DNA from: Microbacterium hydrothermale
GTDB lineage: Bacteria > Actinomycetota > Actinomycetes > Actinomycetales > Microbacteriaceae
Assembly: GCF_004854025.1 (NCBI RefSeq)
Contig: NZ_STGM01000001.1
Span: 434,001-498,000 of the forward strand
Direction of reading: 5' to 3'
DNA length: 64,000 nucleotides
The notes beneath the pieces are model-generated. The model ran no database searches. It had not been told where the DNA came from and was given only the letters and a program-made list of their open reading frames with translations. Numbering within the stretch: the first letter of the stretch is position 1; every line of letters starts with the position of its first letter. A program made the position numbers and the translations under genes. Positions 18,325 to 26,581 of this stretch are shown in pieces.

Positions 18325-18693
18325 TCAGCGACGCCCCGAGGAGCGATCCCACTCCAGCGAGCGGAACTGCAGGTACGTGCACAGCCGCGCCGCGTCGAGC
18401 ACCACCGCCGCGACGGCCCCCAGTTCGAGGGCGCTGAGCGTGGAATCCTCGTCGCGCGCGGGGATCGTGAGCTCCCACAGCGGGTCGTCGAACGCCCGCG
18501 GCTGCATGTACACGGTCAGGGGCGAGTCCTTCGGCCGCATGATGACCAGACCGGTGTCGAGGTCGTCCTCGCCGTCCTGCGGCACGACGTCGACGCGCGC
18601 TCCGTTCAGGCCGGACTCCGCGAGGTAGTCGTCGACCCAGGCCTGCAGGATCTCGCGACTGCGGCGCGGGGGGAAACCGATGTCGGAGCTCAC
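18325..18693 (-). CDS. Small conserved-looking cytoplasmic protein (possibly YbjN-like)
   Basis: A 122-residue acidic protein starting at GTG 18693. Its layout is a helix (SREILQAWVDDYLAESG), beta-rich middle (ARVDVVPQ, GLVIMRP, LTVYMQPR, LWELTIPA) and a C-terminal helix, similar to YbjN/type III chaperone-like folds common in Actinobacteria. No catalytic motif is seen. The assignment to that fold is inference. Confidence 0.65.
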   Translation of the reverse strand: MSSDIGFPPRRSREILQAWVDDYLAESGLNGARVDVVPQDGEDDLDTGLVIMRPKDSPLTVYMQPRAFDDPLWELTIPARDEDSTLSALELGAVAAVVLDAARLCTYLQFRSLEWDRSSGRR

Positions 18694-18805
18694 CGACTCA
18701 TCATCGCACCGCGACCGGACGGTGAGGCGACGCGCCCCGCAATGCCCTGCTCGGTCCCGCCCGCCCGGGATGCCGGCAGCGCGCCGGTCCCGGGCGGGAT
18801 CTCGC

Positions 18806-19624
18806 TCACGAGCCGTGCGCCTCCTCCGACACCGGCTGCCACTCGCGCCACGTCTGCAGCCGCGACGCGTAGTCGCGCTCGGCGATGCCCAGGGGCGCCT
18901 TGCCGAAGAAGATGCGCAACGGCGGATTCTCGGCATCCACGACCTTCAGGATCGCGGAGCGGGTCGCTTCCGGGTCACCGGGCTCGGCGGCCGACGGCCG
19001 CTTGGCCGCCTGCTCGCGCACCTCGGCGTACGCCTCGATCTCGTCACTGCGTTTCGCGGAGGGACCCGACCAATCGGTCGAGTATCCGCCGGGCTCGATG
19101 AGGGTCACGTGGATGCCGAAACCGGAGACCTCCTGAGCGAGCGACTGCGACAGGCCCTCCAGCGCCCACTTCGACGCGTGGTAGACGCCCACCGAGGGGA
19201 ACGCGCTGATGCCGCCGATGCTGGAGACCTGGATGATGTGCCCCGATCCCTGCGCGCGCATGATCGGCAGAGCCGCCTGGGTGACCCACAGCGCTCCGAA
19301 GAAGTTGGTCTCGAGCTGGGAGCGCACCTCGTCCTCGGCGAGCTCTTCGACCATTCCGAAGTGTCCGAACCCGGCGTTGTTGACCACGATGTCGAGGCGG
19401 CCGAACTTCTCGTGCGCGGCCTTCACGGCGGCGGTGTCGGCCGCGTGGTCGGTCACGTCGAGCTGCAGCGGGAGGAACGTGTCGGGGTAGGCGTCGACGA
19501 GCGCCTGCACGTCGTCGAGGTTGCGGGCGGTGCCGGCGACGCTGTCGCCGCGCTCGAGGGCGGCTTCAGCCCACTCGCGGCCGAAGCCCTTGGATGCGCC
19601 GGTGATGAACCAGATCTTGCTCAT
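18806..19624 (-). CDS. Short-chain dehydrogenase/reductase
   Basis: A 272-residue classical SDR with the nucleotide-binding TGASKGFG motif near residue 8, NNAG near 90, and catalytic Ser with YHASK (Tyr-x3-Lys) near 155. The Arg after the first strand and the Ala-Arg-Asn segment suggest NADP(H). The substrate is not deducible. The start is ATG 19624. It is flanked by same-strand genes but separated by more than 110 bases on each side, so it is probably a single gene. Confidence 0.9.
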   Translation of the reverse strand: MSKIWFITGASKGFGREWAEAALERGDSVAGTARNLDDVQALVDAYPDTFLPLQLDVTDHAADTAAVKAAHEKFGRLDIVVNNAGFGHFGMVEELAEDEVRSQLETNFFGALWVTQAALPIMRAQGSGHIIQVSSIGGISAFPSVGVYHASKWALEGLSQSLAQEVSGFGIHVTLIEPGGYSTDWSGPSAKRSDEIEAYAEVREQAAKRPSAAEPGDPEATRSAILKVVDAENPPLRIFFGKAPLGIAERDYASRLQTWREWQPVSEEAHGS

Positions 19625-19740
19625 GGCAGTCCTTGCGGGAAGGGGGAGGGTGAACGCGAGCGACGGTACGCCGCGTTCTTCGGCCCTTCGGACGGCTTGA
19701 CAGCCCGGCACGAGCGCTCGGACAACCGTCCTCGCCGAGC

Positions 19741-19808
19741 GGTTCGGGGCGGCATCCTCACCTCGGGGCGCGAAACCGCCGTCCGAGCGGAGGACTCCGC
19801 CCCGAACC
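19741..19808. terminator. Long-stem inverted repeat after the CNNM operon
   Basis: A perfect 12-base arm, GGTTCGGGGCGG at 19741-19752, pairs with CCGCCCCGAACC at 19797-19808. The 44-base loop can itself fold (GCGGAG/CTCCGC overlaps the arm). It lies two bases past the stop of the minus-strand transporter gene and is the likely operon terminator. Confidence 0.65.
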
Positions 19809-19810
19809 CC

Positions 19811-20836
19811 CTAGCGCGCCGCCACCTCGACGCCCTCGCCCGGTCCGGGCAGGATCTCGCGCAGCAGGTCGTCGAGGGTCACCACCCCGACGAGACGCTC
19901 TCCCTCGACCACCGTGGCCAGCTGCACGCGCCCGCGGCGCATGCGCGCCAGTGCGTCGTAGGCGGATGCCGTGGGCTCCAGCAGCAGCGGTTCGCGCGCG
20001 ATCTCGATCGCCGGCGTCGACGGATCGACGGCCAGCGTGTCGCGGACGTGCGCGACCCGCGACGACGCTCCCTGGCCGACGAGGATGCGCAGGTGGGTCG
20101 ACGAGGCGGCCACCCGCTGGATGTCGGCGACCGTCGCCTGCGCCGACACCGCGGTGGGGGAGCGGTCGGTGCGGACGATGTCGCCCACGGTGAGCGTGCC
20201 GAGGGCGATCGCCTGGGCGATGGGCTCGGAGTACTGCTTCTCGAGAGTGCCGGCCTGACGCGAGTGCGCGACGAGTTCGCGGATGGTGTCGGCGTCCTGC
20301 CCGCCGGCGGCGGCCTTGTCGACGGGCTCCACGCCCGACGCCTTCACCAGGCGGTTCGCGATGTGGTTGATCCACAGCAGGAACGGGCGCAGCGGCCACG
20401 TGAGGGCGCGGGCCAGGATGCCGGTGGCCTTCGCCGCGGTCTCGGGATGGGCGATCGCCCACGACTTCGGCGCCATCTCGCCGATCACGAGATGCAGGAA
20501 CGTGACGACGATCAGCGCGAGCATGAACGCGATGATGTCGGCGAGCACGTAGGGCAGGCCCCACGCCTCGAACATCGGGGCGAGGGCGTAGTCGATCGCC
20601 GGCTTGGTGATCGCTCCGAGCAGGAAGGTGCAGGCCGTGATGCCCAACTGCGCGAAGGCGAGCATGACGGTCAGCTCGTTGACTCCGCGCAGGGCCGCGC
20701 GGGCGGAGGCGCTGGTGGCGGCCTCCTCCTCGAGTCGGTGGCGACGAGCCGCCAGCAGGGCGAACTCGACGATGACGAAGAAGGCGCTCGCGATGATGAG
20801 CGCCGTGGTGATCAGCGCGACGGTCCAGCCGTTCAT
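19811..20836 (-). CDS. CNNM-domain (DUF21) CBS transporter, downstream paralogue
   Basis: A 341-residue hemolysin-C/CorC-family membrane protein. The N-terminal CNNM domain (about 1-190) has four hydrophobic segments and the AQLGITACTFLLG and IGEMAPKSWAI motifs. A CBS pair follows (about 205-335). It lacks the C-terminal transporter-associated domain found in its neighbour. Family members export or regulate Mg2+/Co2+. Its ATG overlaps the stop of the upstream paralogue (ATGA), so the two likely work as a pair, perhaps as a heterodimer. Confidence 0.9.
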   Translation of the reverse strand: MNGWTVALITTALIIASAFFVIVEFALLAARRHRLEEEAATSASARAALRGVNELTVMLAFAQLGITACTFLLGAITKPAIDYALAPMFEAWGLPYVLADIIAFMLALIVVTFLHLVIGEMAPKSWAIAHPETAAKATGILARALTWPLRPFLLWINHIANRLVKASGVEPVDKAAAGGQDADTIRELVAHSRQAGTLEKQYSEPIAQAIALGTLTVGDIVRTDRSPTAVSAQATVADIQRVAASSTHLRILVGQGASSRVAHVRDTLAVDPSTPAIEIAREPLLLEPTASAYDALARMRRGRVQLATVVEGERLVGVVTLDDLLREILPGPGEGVEVAAR

Positions 20837-22212
20837 CGGGTCACCTCCTCGTCGAGGGCCGCGCGGTCCAGCTCATGCACCTGCACCCGCAGCTGCGACG
20901 GCACATGGCGGTCGACCTCGACGACCTCGACGGCGAGCCAGCGCTCGTAATCGAGCCCCTGCACGGTCTCGGAGGCCCGCTCGGGCAGGTCGATGCGCAC
21001 GATTCCGCCGACCGGCGGGAGATCGCCGTGCGTCTCGATGACGAGCCCCGCGACGGTCTCCACGTCGCTGTCGGCGAGGTCGAAGCCGATGAGCCGCTCG
21101 AGTTCGTCGAGGTGCAGGTCGCCGGGCACGCTCCACGCGTCGTCGCCGACGGCGGCCACCTCGGCCACCTCGGCGTCGTGCTCGTCGGAGAGCTCGCCGA
21201 TGACCTCCTCGGTCAGGTCCTCGATGGTCAGGATGCCGTCGAAGTTGCCGTACTCGTCCACGACGCACGCGAGCTCGTTGCGGGTGCGCCGCATGCGATC
21301 CAGCGCCACCGGCAGCAGCATCGACGTCGGGATCACGACGGCAGCGCGCATGACGGAGGACACGGGAGCGGCATCCGCCGGCTGCTCCCGCAGGATGTCG
21401 ATCAGTTCGACGACGCCCACGGGGGAGTCCTCGTCGCCGATCACGGGGTAGCGGGTGTGGCCCGTCGCCATCAGGGCCCGCACCTCGCCCACGGTGGTGT
21501 CGGGGGAGACCGAACCGACCTGCGAGCGCGGGACCATCGCGTGCTCGACGTCGCGCTGGGGGAAGTCCAGGATGCGGTCGATGATCATCGACAGATCGTC
21601 GGGCAGATCGCCGCTCTGGCGCGACTCCTCGATGATCGCCTCGAGGTCGCGCGCCGTGGCGCTCTCGTCGACGTCTTCGAGGGGTTCGATGCGCAGCAGA
21701 CGCAGCAGGGCGTTGGCGGCGACGTCGAAGACCGTGATGAGCCAGCCGAACAGCAGCAGGTAGATGCGGGTCGGCACCGCGAGGGCGCGGGCGAGGGGTT
21801 CGGGGTTCGCGATCGCGAGGTTCTTCGGGTACAGCTCGCCGAAGATCATCGTGACCACCGTGGCGAGCAGGAGGGCCCCCACGGTACCGATCAGCACCGA
21901 GACGGCCGGGTCCACGCCGACGCCGCCCAGCAGCGTGCCGATCGACTCGCCGATCAACGGCTCGGCCACGTAACCGATCAGCAGGCCGGTCACGGTGATG
22001 CCCAGCTGCGCGCCCGACAGCATGAACGAGGTGCGCTTGGTGATCGCCAAGACGCGCTTCGCCTGCGCGTCGCCCTTCTCGGCCCGCGCGGTCAGCTTCG
22101 CCCGGTCGACGGACATGTAGGCGAACTCCTGCGCGACGAAGAATCCGCACGCGACGATGATCGCCAGAGTGACGATGATCCCCAACAGAAGCGTCAGGGC
22201 CGCAGCCAGCAT
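20833..22212 (-). CDS. CNNM-domain CBS transporter with CorC_HlyC domain
   Basis: A 459-residue protein: CNNM domain (about 1-200) with SGAQLGITVTGLLIGY and FGELYPKNLAIANPE, CBS pair (about 220-345), then a C-terminal CorC_HlyC domain including VPGDLHLDELERLIGFDL and VAGLVIETHGDLPPVG. It is the first gene of a two-gene operon. The leader just before the ATG holds a hairpin that covers its Shine-Dalgarno region. Mg2+/Co2+ efflux is the family role; the ion is not deducible here. Confidence 0.92.
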   Translation of the reverse strand: MLAAALTLLLGIIVTLAIIVACGFFVAQEFAYMSVDRAKLTARAEKGDAQAKRVLAITKRTSFMLSGAQLGITVTGLLIGYVAEPLIGESIGTLLGGVGVDPAVSVLIGTVGALLLATVVTMIFGELYPKNLAIANPEPLARALAVPTRIYLLLFGWLITVFDVAANALLRLLRIEPLEDVDESATARDLEAIIEESRQSGDLPDDLSMIIDRILDFPQRDVEHAMVPRSQVGSVSPDTTVGEVRALMATGHTRYPVIGDEDSPVGVVELIDILREQPADAAPVSSVMRAAVVIPTSMLLPVALDRMRRTRNELACVVDEYGNFDGILTIEDLTEEVIGELSDEHDAEVAEVAAVGDDAWSVPGDLHLDELERLIGFDLADSDVETVAGLVIETHGDLPPVGGIVRIDLPERASETVQGLDYERWLAVEVVEVDRHVPSQLRVQVHELDRAALDEEVTR

Positions 22213-22221
22213 CAGATCTCA

Positions 22222-22242
22222 CCCCCTCTCGAGAAGAGGGGG
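22222..22242 (-). promoter_or_regulatory. Leader hairpin covering the Shine-Dalgarno of the CNNM operon
   Basis: On the mRNA strand CCCCCTCT pairs with AGAGGGGG around a five-base loop. The right arm is the purine-rich region about 10 bases before ATG 22212, so folding would hide the ribosome site. I could not match it to a known Mg-responsive riboswitch. Confidence 0.5.
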
Positions 22243-22405
22243 CTCGAAGATCGGCCCTCCTGGTCGGTGGAGGTGCGGTGATGGCTCACGGGTTTTCTCT
22301 CTCGTGGGTCGGATGATCGCAGATCGCCTCCCACGCTAGCGGCGCGAGGTCACGGCATCCTGGGGATTCGCCCCCATCCCGCCGGGAGTCGCGGTCGCCG
22401 CGCAC

Positions 22406-22444
22406 GGTGCGGGGCCGCGCCGTCGGTCGACGCGGCCCCGCACC
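22406..22444. terminator. Strong hairpin after the GntR-ABC operon
   Basis: A perfect 14-bp stem, GGTGCGGGGCCGCG at 22406-22419 and CGCGGCCCCGCACC at 22431-22444, has an 11-base loop and lies 10 bases past the permease stop on the minus strand. Confidence 0.8.
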
Positions 22445-22454
22445 GATCCACGCG

Positions 22455-23150
22455 TCAGGGCATCGCGTGGCGCAAGGTGCGGAAAGCGGATGCCGCCAGC
22501 CCGGCCGTGAGCACGAGCCCCACCAGTGCGAGTCCGAGCGCGCCGGCCCGCGTCACCGCCTCGACCACCGTCGGCCACGATCCGGTCACCGTGACGAGCC
22601 AGACGATCACCACCAGCCCGACACCGACCCCGACGAGGGTGAGCGTCGTCACGGTCGCGCCGAAGCGCTTGTAGACGGTCGCCGCCCAGAAGCCGATGAC
22701 GAAGAAGGACATCGCGATCGCGAAGTAGACCACCCCGGCCGCCAGAGCGCCGGCGTCCCACACCCACGGCATGAAGAAGAACCACCCGTTCATGCCGTAG
22801 CCGCCCGTCGCCTGTTCGACGAGGCCGCCCACGACGAACACCGCCGACAGCAGCACCGCCGTGCCGACCGCCGTGAGCAGGGTGCCGCTCCAGAACTCGC
22901 GACGCGTGACGCTCATCGCCTGCGAGAACGGGAACGTGCGGGTCAGGGCCTGCACGCCGATCGCCAGGAAGTACCACAGCGGAGCCTGCACGCCCCCGCC
23001 GATCTTCACCCCCGACGCCCCGGCCGACTGGATGATGCCGTACAGCGCGAGGCTGATGCCCAGGCTCCCGAACAGGATGATCAGGGGGATCCACACGAAG
23101 GTCTGCCGGTTGATCAGCTGCATGCGGACGACGTTCAGCGTGCGGCTCAT
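22455..23150 (-). CDS. ABC-2 type permease of the GntR-ABC operon
   Basis: A 231-residue protein with six hydrophobic segments (about 18-40, 60-75, 92-112, 135-160, 168-190, 200-225). The central SVTRREFWSGTLL and GWFFFMPWVWDAG segments fit ABC-2 permeases of YtrC/YhcI-type systems. It overlaps the ATPase gene by four bases. The exported substrate is unknown; such operons often respond to cell-wall-active compounds. Confidence 0.87.
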   Translation of the reverse strand: MSRTLNVVRMQLINRQTFVWIPLIILFGSLGISLALYGIIQSAGASGVKIGGGVQAPLWYFLAIGVQALTRTFPFSQAMSVTRREFWSGTLLTAVGTAVLLSAVFVVGGLVEQATGGYGMNGWFFFMPWVWDAGALAAGVVYFAIAMSFFVIGFWAATVYKRFGATVTTLTLVGVGVGLVVIVWLVTVTGSWPTVVEAVTRAGALGLALVGLVLTAGLAASAFRTLRHAMP

Positions 23151-24058
23151 CGCAGCGCTCCTTCCTCGATGCGCTCGCCGCGGGTCTGCGCGGCGTGGCG
23201 GGTGGTTCGGACGACGAGCTCCTGCAGCGAGACCGGGACGATCTCGACGCGCGAGGCGGTGAGGGCGCGACGGTCGGACTGCGACAGCGGACCGGCGACG
23301 GTGACGGATGCCACCCGTCCGAGCCCCTCGCGGTGCAGCACCTCGCGATCGGCGCAGAACGCGTCGACCGCGCCGACGTCGCCGACGAGGGTGACGGCCC
23401 GATCGCGCACCGCGTCGGTCTCCTCGTCCATGACGATGCGCCCGCGGTCGAGGACGACGACCTTCTCGAGCAGGTTCGCGACCTCGTCGATCAGGTGGCT
23501 CGACAGGATCACCGTGCGCGGATGGTCGGTGTAGTCCTCCCGTAGGCGGTCGTAGAAGATCTGCCGGGCCACGGCGTCGAGGCCGAGGTAGGGCTCGTCG
23601 AAGAACGTGATCTCCGCGCGGGAGGCGAGCCCGATGATGATGCCGACCGCCGACAGCTGCCCGCGCGACAGCTTCTTGATGGCGCGCGTGGTCGGGAGCT
23701 GGAACTCGTCGATCAGGCGCTCCGCCAGGTTCTGGTCCCAGTTCGGGAAGAACAGTCGCGCGGACCCGAACGCGTGCCGGGGCTGCGCGTCATCGGGGTA
23801 CTTCTGACTCTCGCGCACGAAGCACATGCGCGACAGCACGCGCGCGTTCTCGTACGGCTCCTCGCCGAAGATGCGCACCGATCCCGCGGTCGCGATGTTC
23901 TGCGCGGTCAGGATCGACATCACGGTGGTCTTGCCCGCGCCGTTGCGTCCGAGAAGGCCCGTGATGGTGTCCTTCTCGACGCGGAACGATACGTCGTCCA
24001 CCGCGACCGCGTCGCGGTAGCGCTTCGTCAGGTTCGAGACCTCGATCACGGCGGTCAT
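23147..24058 (-). CDS. ABC transporter ATPase of the GntR-ABC operon
   Basis: A 303-residue ATPase with Walker A GRNGAGKTTV near residue 36, signature LSRGQLSAVGI near 129, Walker B ITFFDEPYLGLD near 150 and an H-loop SSHLIDEV. The C-terminal 90 residues form an accessory domain after the core. It is coupled by ATGA overlaps both to the GntR regulator before it and to the permease after it. Confidence 0.93.
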   Translation of the reverse strand: MTAVIEVSNLTKRYRDAVAVDDVSFRVEKDTITGLLGRNGAGKTTVMSILTAQNIATAGSVRIFGEEPYENARVLSRMCFVRESQKYPDDAQPRHAFGSARLFFPNWDQNLAERLIDEFQLPTTRAIKKLSRGQLSAVGIIIGLASRAEITFFDEPYLGLDAVARQIFYDRLREDYTDHPRTVILSSHLIDEVANLLEKVVVLDRGRIVMDEETDAVRDRAVTLVGDVGAVDAFCADREVLHREGLGRVASVTVAGPLSQSDRRALTASRVEIVPVSLQELVVRTTRHAAQTRGERIEEGALR

Positions 24059-24450
24059 CGCAGTGTCCCCTCGGTCAGACCGGCGGCGGAGCCGATCGCG
24101 GCGCGCTCGCGGATGAGATCGGTCAAGTCGTCGGCCCCCAGGCCCAGGGTGCGGGCCTCGGCCAGGAGCGGGTCGACGAAGCGATCAGCGAAGGCGGTGC
24201 GGCGCTCGCCGAGGAGCTGGGCGCGCGCCCCGGGGGAGACGAACATGCCGATCCCGCGCTGTTTGTAGAGGACGCCCTTGTCGACGAGCATGCTGATTCC
24301 TTTCGCCGCCGTGGCGGGGTTGATGCGGTGGAACGCGGCCAATTCGTTGGTCGAGGGAGCGCGGCTCTCCTCGGGGAGGGAGCCGACGACGATCTGGTCC
24401 TCCACGCTCTCGGCGATCTGGAGGAACAGAGCCCGGCCGTCGTCGATCAT
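24055..24450 (-). CDS. GntR-family regulator (YtrA type)
   Basis: A 131-residue regulator: a winged helix-turn-helix (STNELAAFHRINPATAAKGISMLVDKGVLYKQRGIGMFV) and a short C-terminal dimerisation tail, the size typical of the YtrA subfamily that controls linked ABC transporters. It is first in its operon. The palindrome 16 bases before its ATG is the expected autoregulatory site. The start is ATG 24450. Confidence 0.92.
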   Translation of the reverse strand: MIDDGRALFLQIAESVEDQIVVGSLPEESRAPSTNELAAFHRINPATAAKGISMLVDKGVLYKQRGIGMFVSPGARAQLLGERRTAFADRFVDPLLAEARTLGLGADDLTDLIRERAAIGSAAGLTEGTLR

Positions 24451-24465
24451 GTGATCTCCGTCTGT

Positions 24466-24491
24466 TGGTTACCTACTTGACTAAGTAACCA
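24466..24491. promoter_or_regulatory. Probable GntR/YtrA operator
   Basis: TGGTTAC at 24466-24472 and GTAACCA at 24485-24491 are perfect inverted arms around 12 bases that contain a second inner pair (ACTT/AAGT). Outer CGTCTGT/ACAGACG sequences extend the symmetry imperfectly. Its position directly before the GntR gene supports autorepression. Confidence 0.7.
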
Positions 24492-24548
24492 TGCAACACA
24501 GACGAACGGCGTGTCAAGAGCCGCCGACGATGCAGCCCCGCGGCCGCT

Positions 24549-24562
24549 ACCGATATATCGGT
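24549..24562. promoter_or_regulatory. 14-base palindrome ACCGATATATCGGT
   Basis: A perfect, A/T-centred palindrome stands out in a GC-rich intergenic region between the GntR operon and the DUF7882-like gene. It has the form of a dimeric repressor site. The regulator and the controlled gene are unknown. Confidence 0.5.
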
Positions 24563-24682
24563 CGGATGCCGCCGACACCCCCGAACAGTGGAATACTGAA
24601 GGTCCCCGCATTGCCTCGCTTCCCGGCGTGGTCCCGCCCGTGCTCTACCGGTACGCTTCAGCGCGCCAGAAAAGGACCCGTC

Positions 24683-25021
24683 GTGGGAAGACTCATCTAC
24701 CGAGACCGCGCATCGTTCGACATCGACGACCGCATCCTCGCCCACCTGCGCATCGTCGTCATGAACAAGCTGCGTCGCAACGAGGGATTCATGCTGCAGC
24801 TGCCCGTCAACGAGGGCGTCCGCCAGGCCAGCCTGTGGATCCACGCCTCGAACGCGCTCGTCATGCAGTTCTACGGGGGACGCGAGCCCGCGATCGATCG
24901 CGAGCTCATCGACCAGATGATGCACGACGCCAGCGGCGCGGACGGCCTCACGTTGACGGCCGCGGGGATCGCTCCGCCGCCCGCCCCCGCCCGTCGTCCC
25001 GTCGGGCGCACCGCGTCCTGA
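24683..25021 (+). CDS. DUF7882-like small protein
   Basis: A 112-residue protein beginning MGRLIYRDRASFDIDDRILAHLRIVVMNKLRRNEGFML, the pattern of a short family seen repeatedly in Microbacteriaceae and sometimes annotated as DNA-ligase-like. It has no catalytic motif that I can see. AAAAGGA lies about eight bases before GTG 24683. The C-terminal 15 residues are Pro/Ala-rich. Confidence 0.78.
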   Translation: MGRLIYRDRASFDIDDRILAHLRIVVMNKLRRNEGFMLQLPVNEGVRQASLWIHASNALVMQFYGGREPAIDRELIDQMMHDASGADGLTLTAAGIAPPPAPARRPVGRTAS

Positions 25022-25063
25022 CGGTCACCGCGTCCTCACGCGCACGCGCGCGCGGCGGGCGCT

Positions 25064-25108
25064 CGCGGCATCCTGATCCCCGCCGCTCGCGGGAAGACGG
25101 ATGCCGCG
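25064..25108. terminator. Inverted GGATGCC pair between DUF7882-like gene and histidine kinase
   Basis: CGCGGCATCC at 25064-25073 pairs perfectly with GGATGCCGCG at 25099-25108 (10-bp arms, 25-base loop) between two convergent genes. Each arm carries one copy of the genome-wide heptamer. Confidence 0.55.
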
Positions 25109-25150
25109 GCGCCGACGCTCCGGGAGGCGTCCGCGCGGGCCTCGCCCCGC

Positions 25151-26581
25151 TCAGTCCGCCGCGAGGGGCAGGTCGACCTCGAACCGCGCGCCCCGGTCCC
25201 CGGCAGCCGTGCAGCGCACGTCGCCGCCGTGGGCGCGCGCGATGCCCCGGGCGATCGGCAGCCCCAGGCCGACGCCCGCGGCCGAGGCCCGCGCGGCGTC
25301 GAGGCGCACGAGCCGGTCGAAGATGCGCTCCCGCTCGGCGGCGGGGACGCCCGGCCCGTCGTCGGTCACCGAGATGACGGCGCGGTGCGCGCGCACTTCG
25401 AGCGCGAGGTCGATATGTCCGGTTCCGCCCGTGGCCCGCGCGGCGTTCTCGACGAGATTCGCCACCACCTGCGCGAGCCGGTCGACGTCCACGCGCGCCA
25501 TCACGGCCCCCTCCGGCGACGTCCTCCGCAGCCGCACCGAGGGGTGCACGAGCGGCACCCGACGCGCCTCGGCGTCGACGAGCGTGCGCAGGTCGACCTC
25601 GACGCGCTGCAGCTCGAGCCCCCGGTCCACGCGCGCCATCATCAGAAGATCGTCCACGAGCCGCGACGCACGGCCGGCCTCGCGCGCGACGTGGGCGGCC
25701 AGCATCTCGCGCTCGGGTCCGTCGAGGTCGGCCCGCACGAGGGTGTCGGCGGCCGCCCGGATGCCGGCGACCGGTGTGCGCAGTTCGTGCGCCGCGTCCG
25801 ACAGGAACGCCCGCAGCCGCTGCTCGGCCTCCCGGGCCGTCTGCTCGGCACCGACGACGTCGTCGAGCATGTCGTCGAGCGCCGTCGCGACGCGCCCGAT
25901 CTCGGTGTCGGCGCGGGTCGGACGCAGCCGACGCCCTCGTTCGCCGGCGCCGATCGCCCGGGCCACCTCCGACACGCGGTCCAGCGGCCGCAGACTGCGG
26001 CGGACGACCAGGGTCACGGCGCCCGCCGCGAGCACGAGCACGCCGACCGATGCGACCGCCATGATCCACCGCACCTGCGCGAGCGTCTCGCCCACGCCGA
26101 CAGCCGAGGCCGTGAGGGTCAGGACCGAACCGTCGCTCAAGGTCGACCGCAGGGTCACCAGTTGGTCGTCGCCCGAGACCTCGGATGCCACCACCTGCAC
26201 GCTGCTCGAGGGGGCGGCCTGGGGCGTGGATCGGTCGCCGGGGCCGCCGGCACCCGGGCCGCCCGGCCCCGGAGGGGCCTCGCGCAGCTGCTCGGGACTC
26301 GGTCCGGCGACGATCGACTCGCCCCCCGCGCCGTCGATGCGCACCGCGAGACCCTGGTCCGAGAGGCGTTCGGCGAGGTCGGCGTCGTCGACCGTGCCGA
26401 CGAGCGACGCGGTGGCGGCCGCGCGATCGCGCAGGCGGTCCTCGATCTGCCCGCGCAGGCGCGCACCGAGCGCCACGTCGACCACGACGGCCAGCACGAC
26501 GAGCAGCAGCGCGACAAGCGCCACGACGGCCACGATCGTGCGCCGACGCAGAGAGCCCGACCTCAGCACGGGGGTGGTCAC
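25151..26581 (-). CDS. Sensor histidine kinase
   Basis: A 476-residue kinase: helix 1 about 15-38, an extracytoplasmic sensor of about 130 residues with a Pro/Gly-rich insertion near 102-122, helix 2 about 172-193, HAMP about 195-248, and the H-box SDAAHELRTPVAG with His265. N-box NLVENAARA and GVGLGLPIARGIARAHGG ATP-lid motifs follow. Its GTG start overlaps the response-regulator stop by four bases. The signal is unknown. Confidence 0.95.
   Translation of the reverse strand: MTTPVLRSGSLRRRTIVAVVALVALLLVVLAVVVDVALGARLRGQIEDRLRDRAAATASLVGTVDDADLAERLSDQGLAVRIDGAGGESIVAGPSPEQLREAPPGPGGPGAGGPGDRSTPQAAPSSSVQVVASEVSGDDQLVTLRSTLSDGSVLTLTASAVGVGETLAQVRWIMAVASVGVLVLAAGAVTLVVRRSLRPLDRVSEVARAIGAGERGRRLRPTRADTEIGRVATALDDMLDDVVGAEQTAREAEQRLRAFLSDAAHELRTPVAGIRAAADTLVRADLDGPEREMLAAHVAREAGRASRLVDDLLMMARVDRGLELQRVEVDLRTLVDAEARRVPLVHPSVRLRRTSPEGAVMARVDVDRLAQVVANLVENAARATGGTGHIDLALEVRAHRAVISVTDDGPGVPAAERERIFDRLVRLDAARASAAGVGLGLPIARGIARAHGGDVRCTAAGDRGARFEVDLPLAAD

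Noticed and set aside
22213..22405. Mg-sensing M-box riboswitch before the CNNM operon
   Set aside because: The conserved M-box core sequences are absent; only a single hairpin can be supported.
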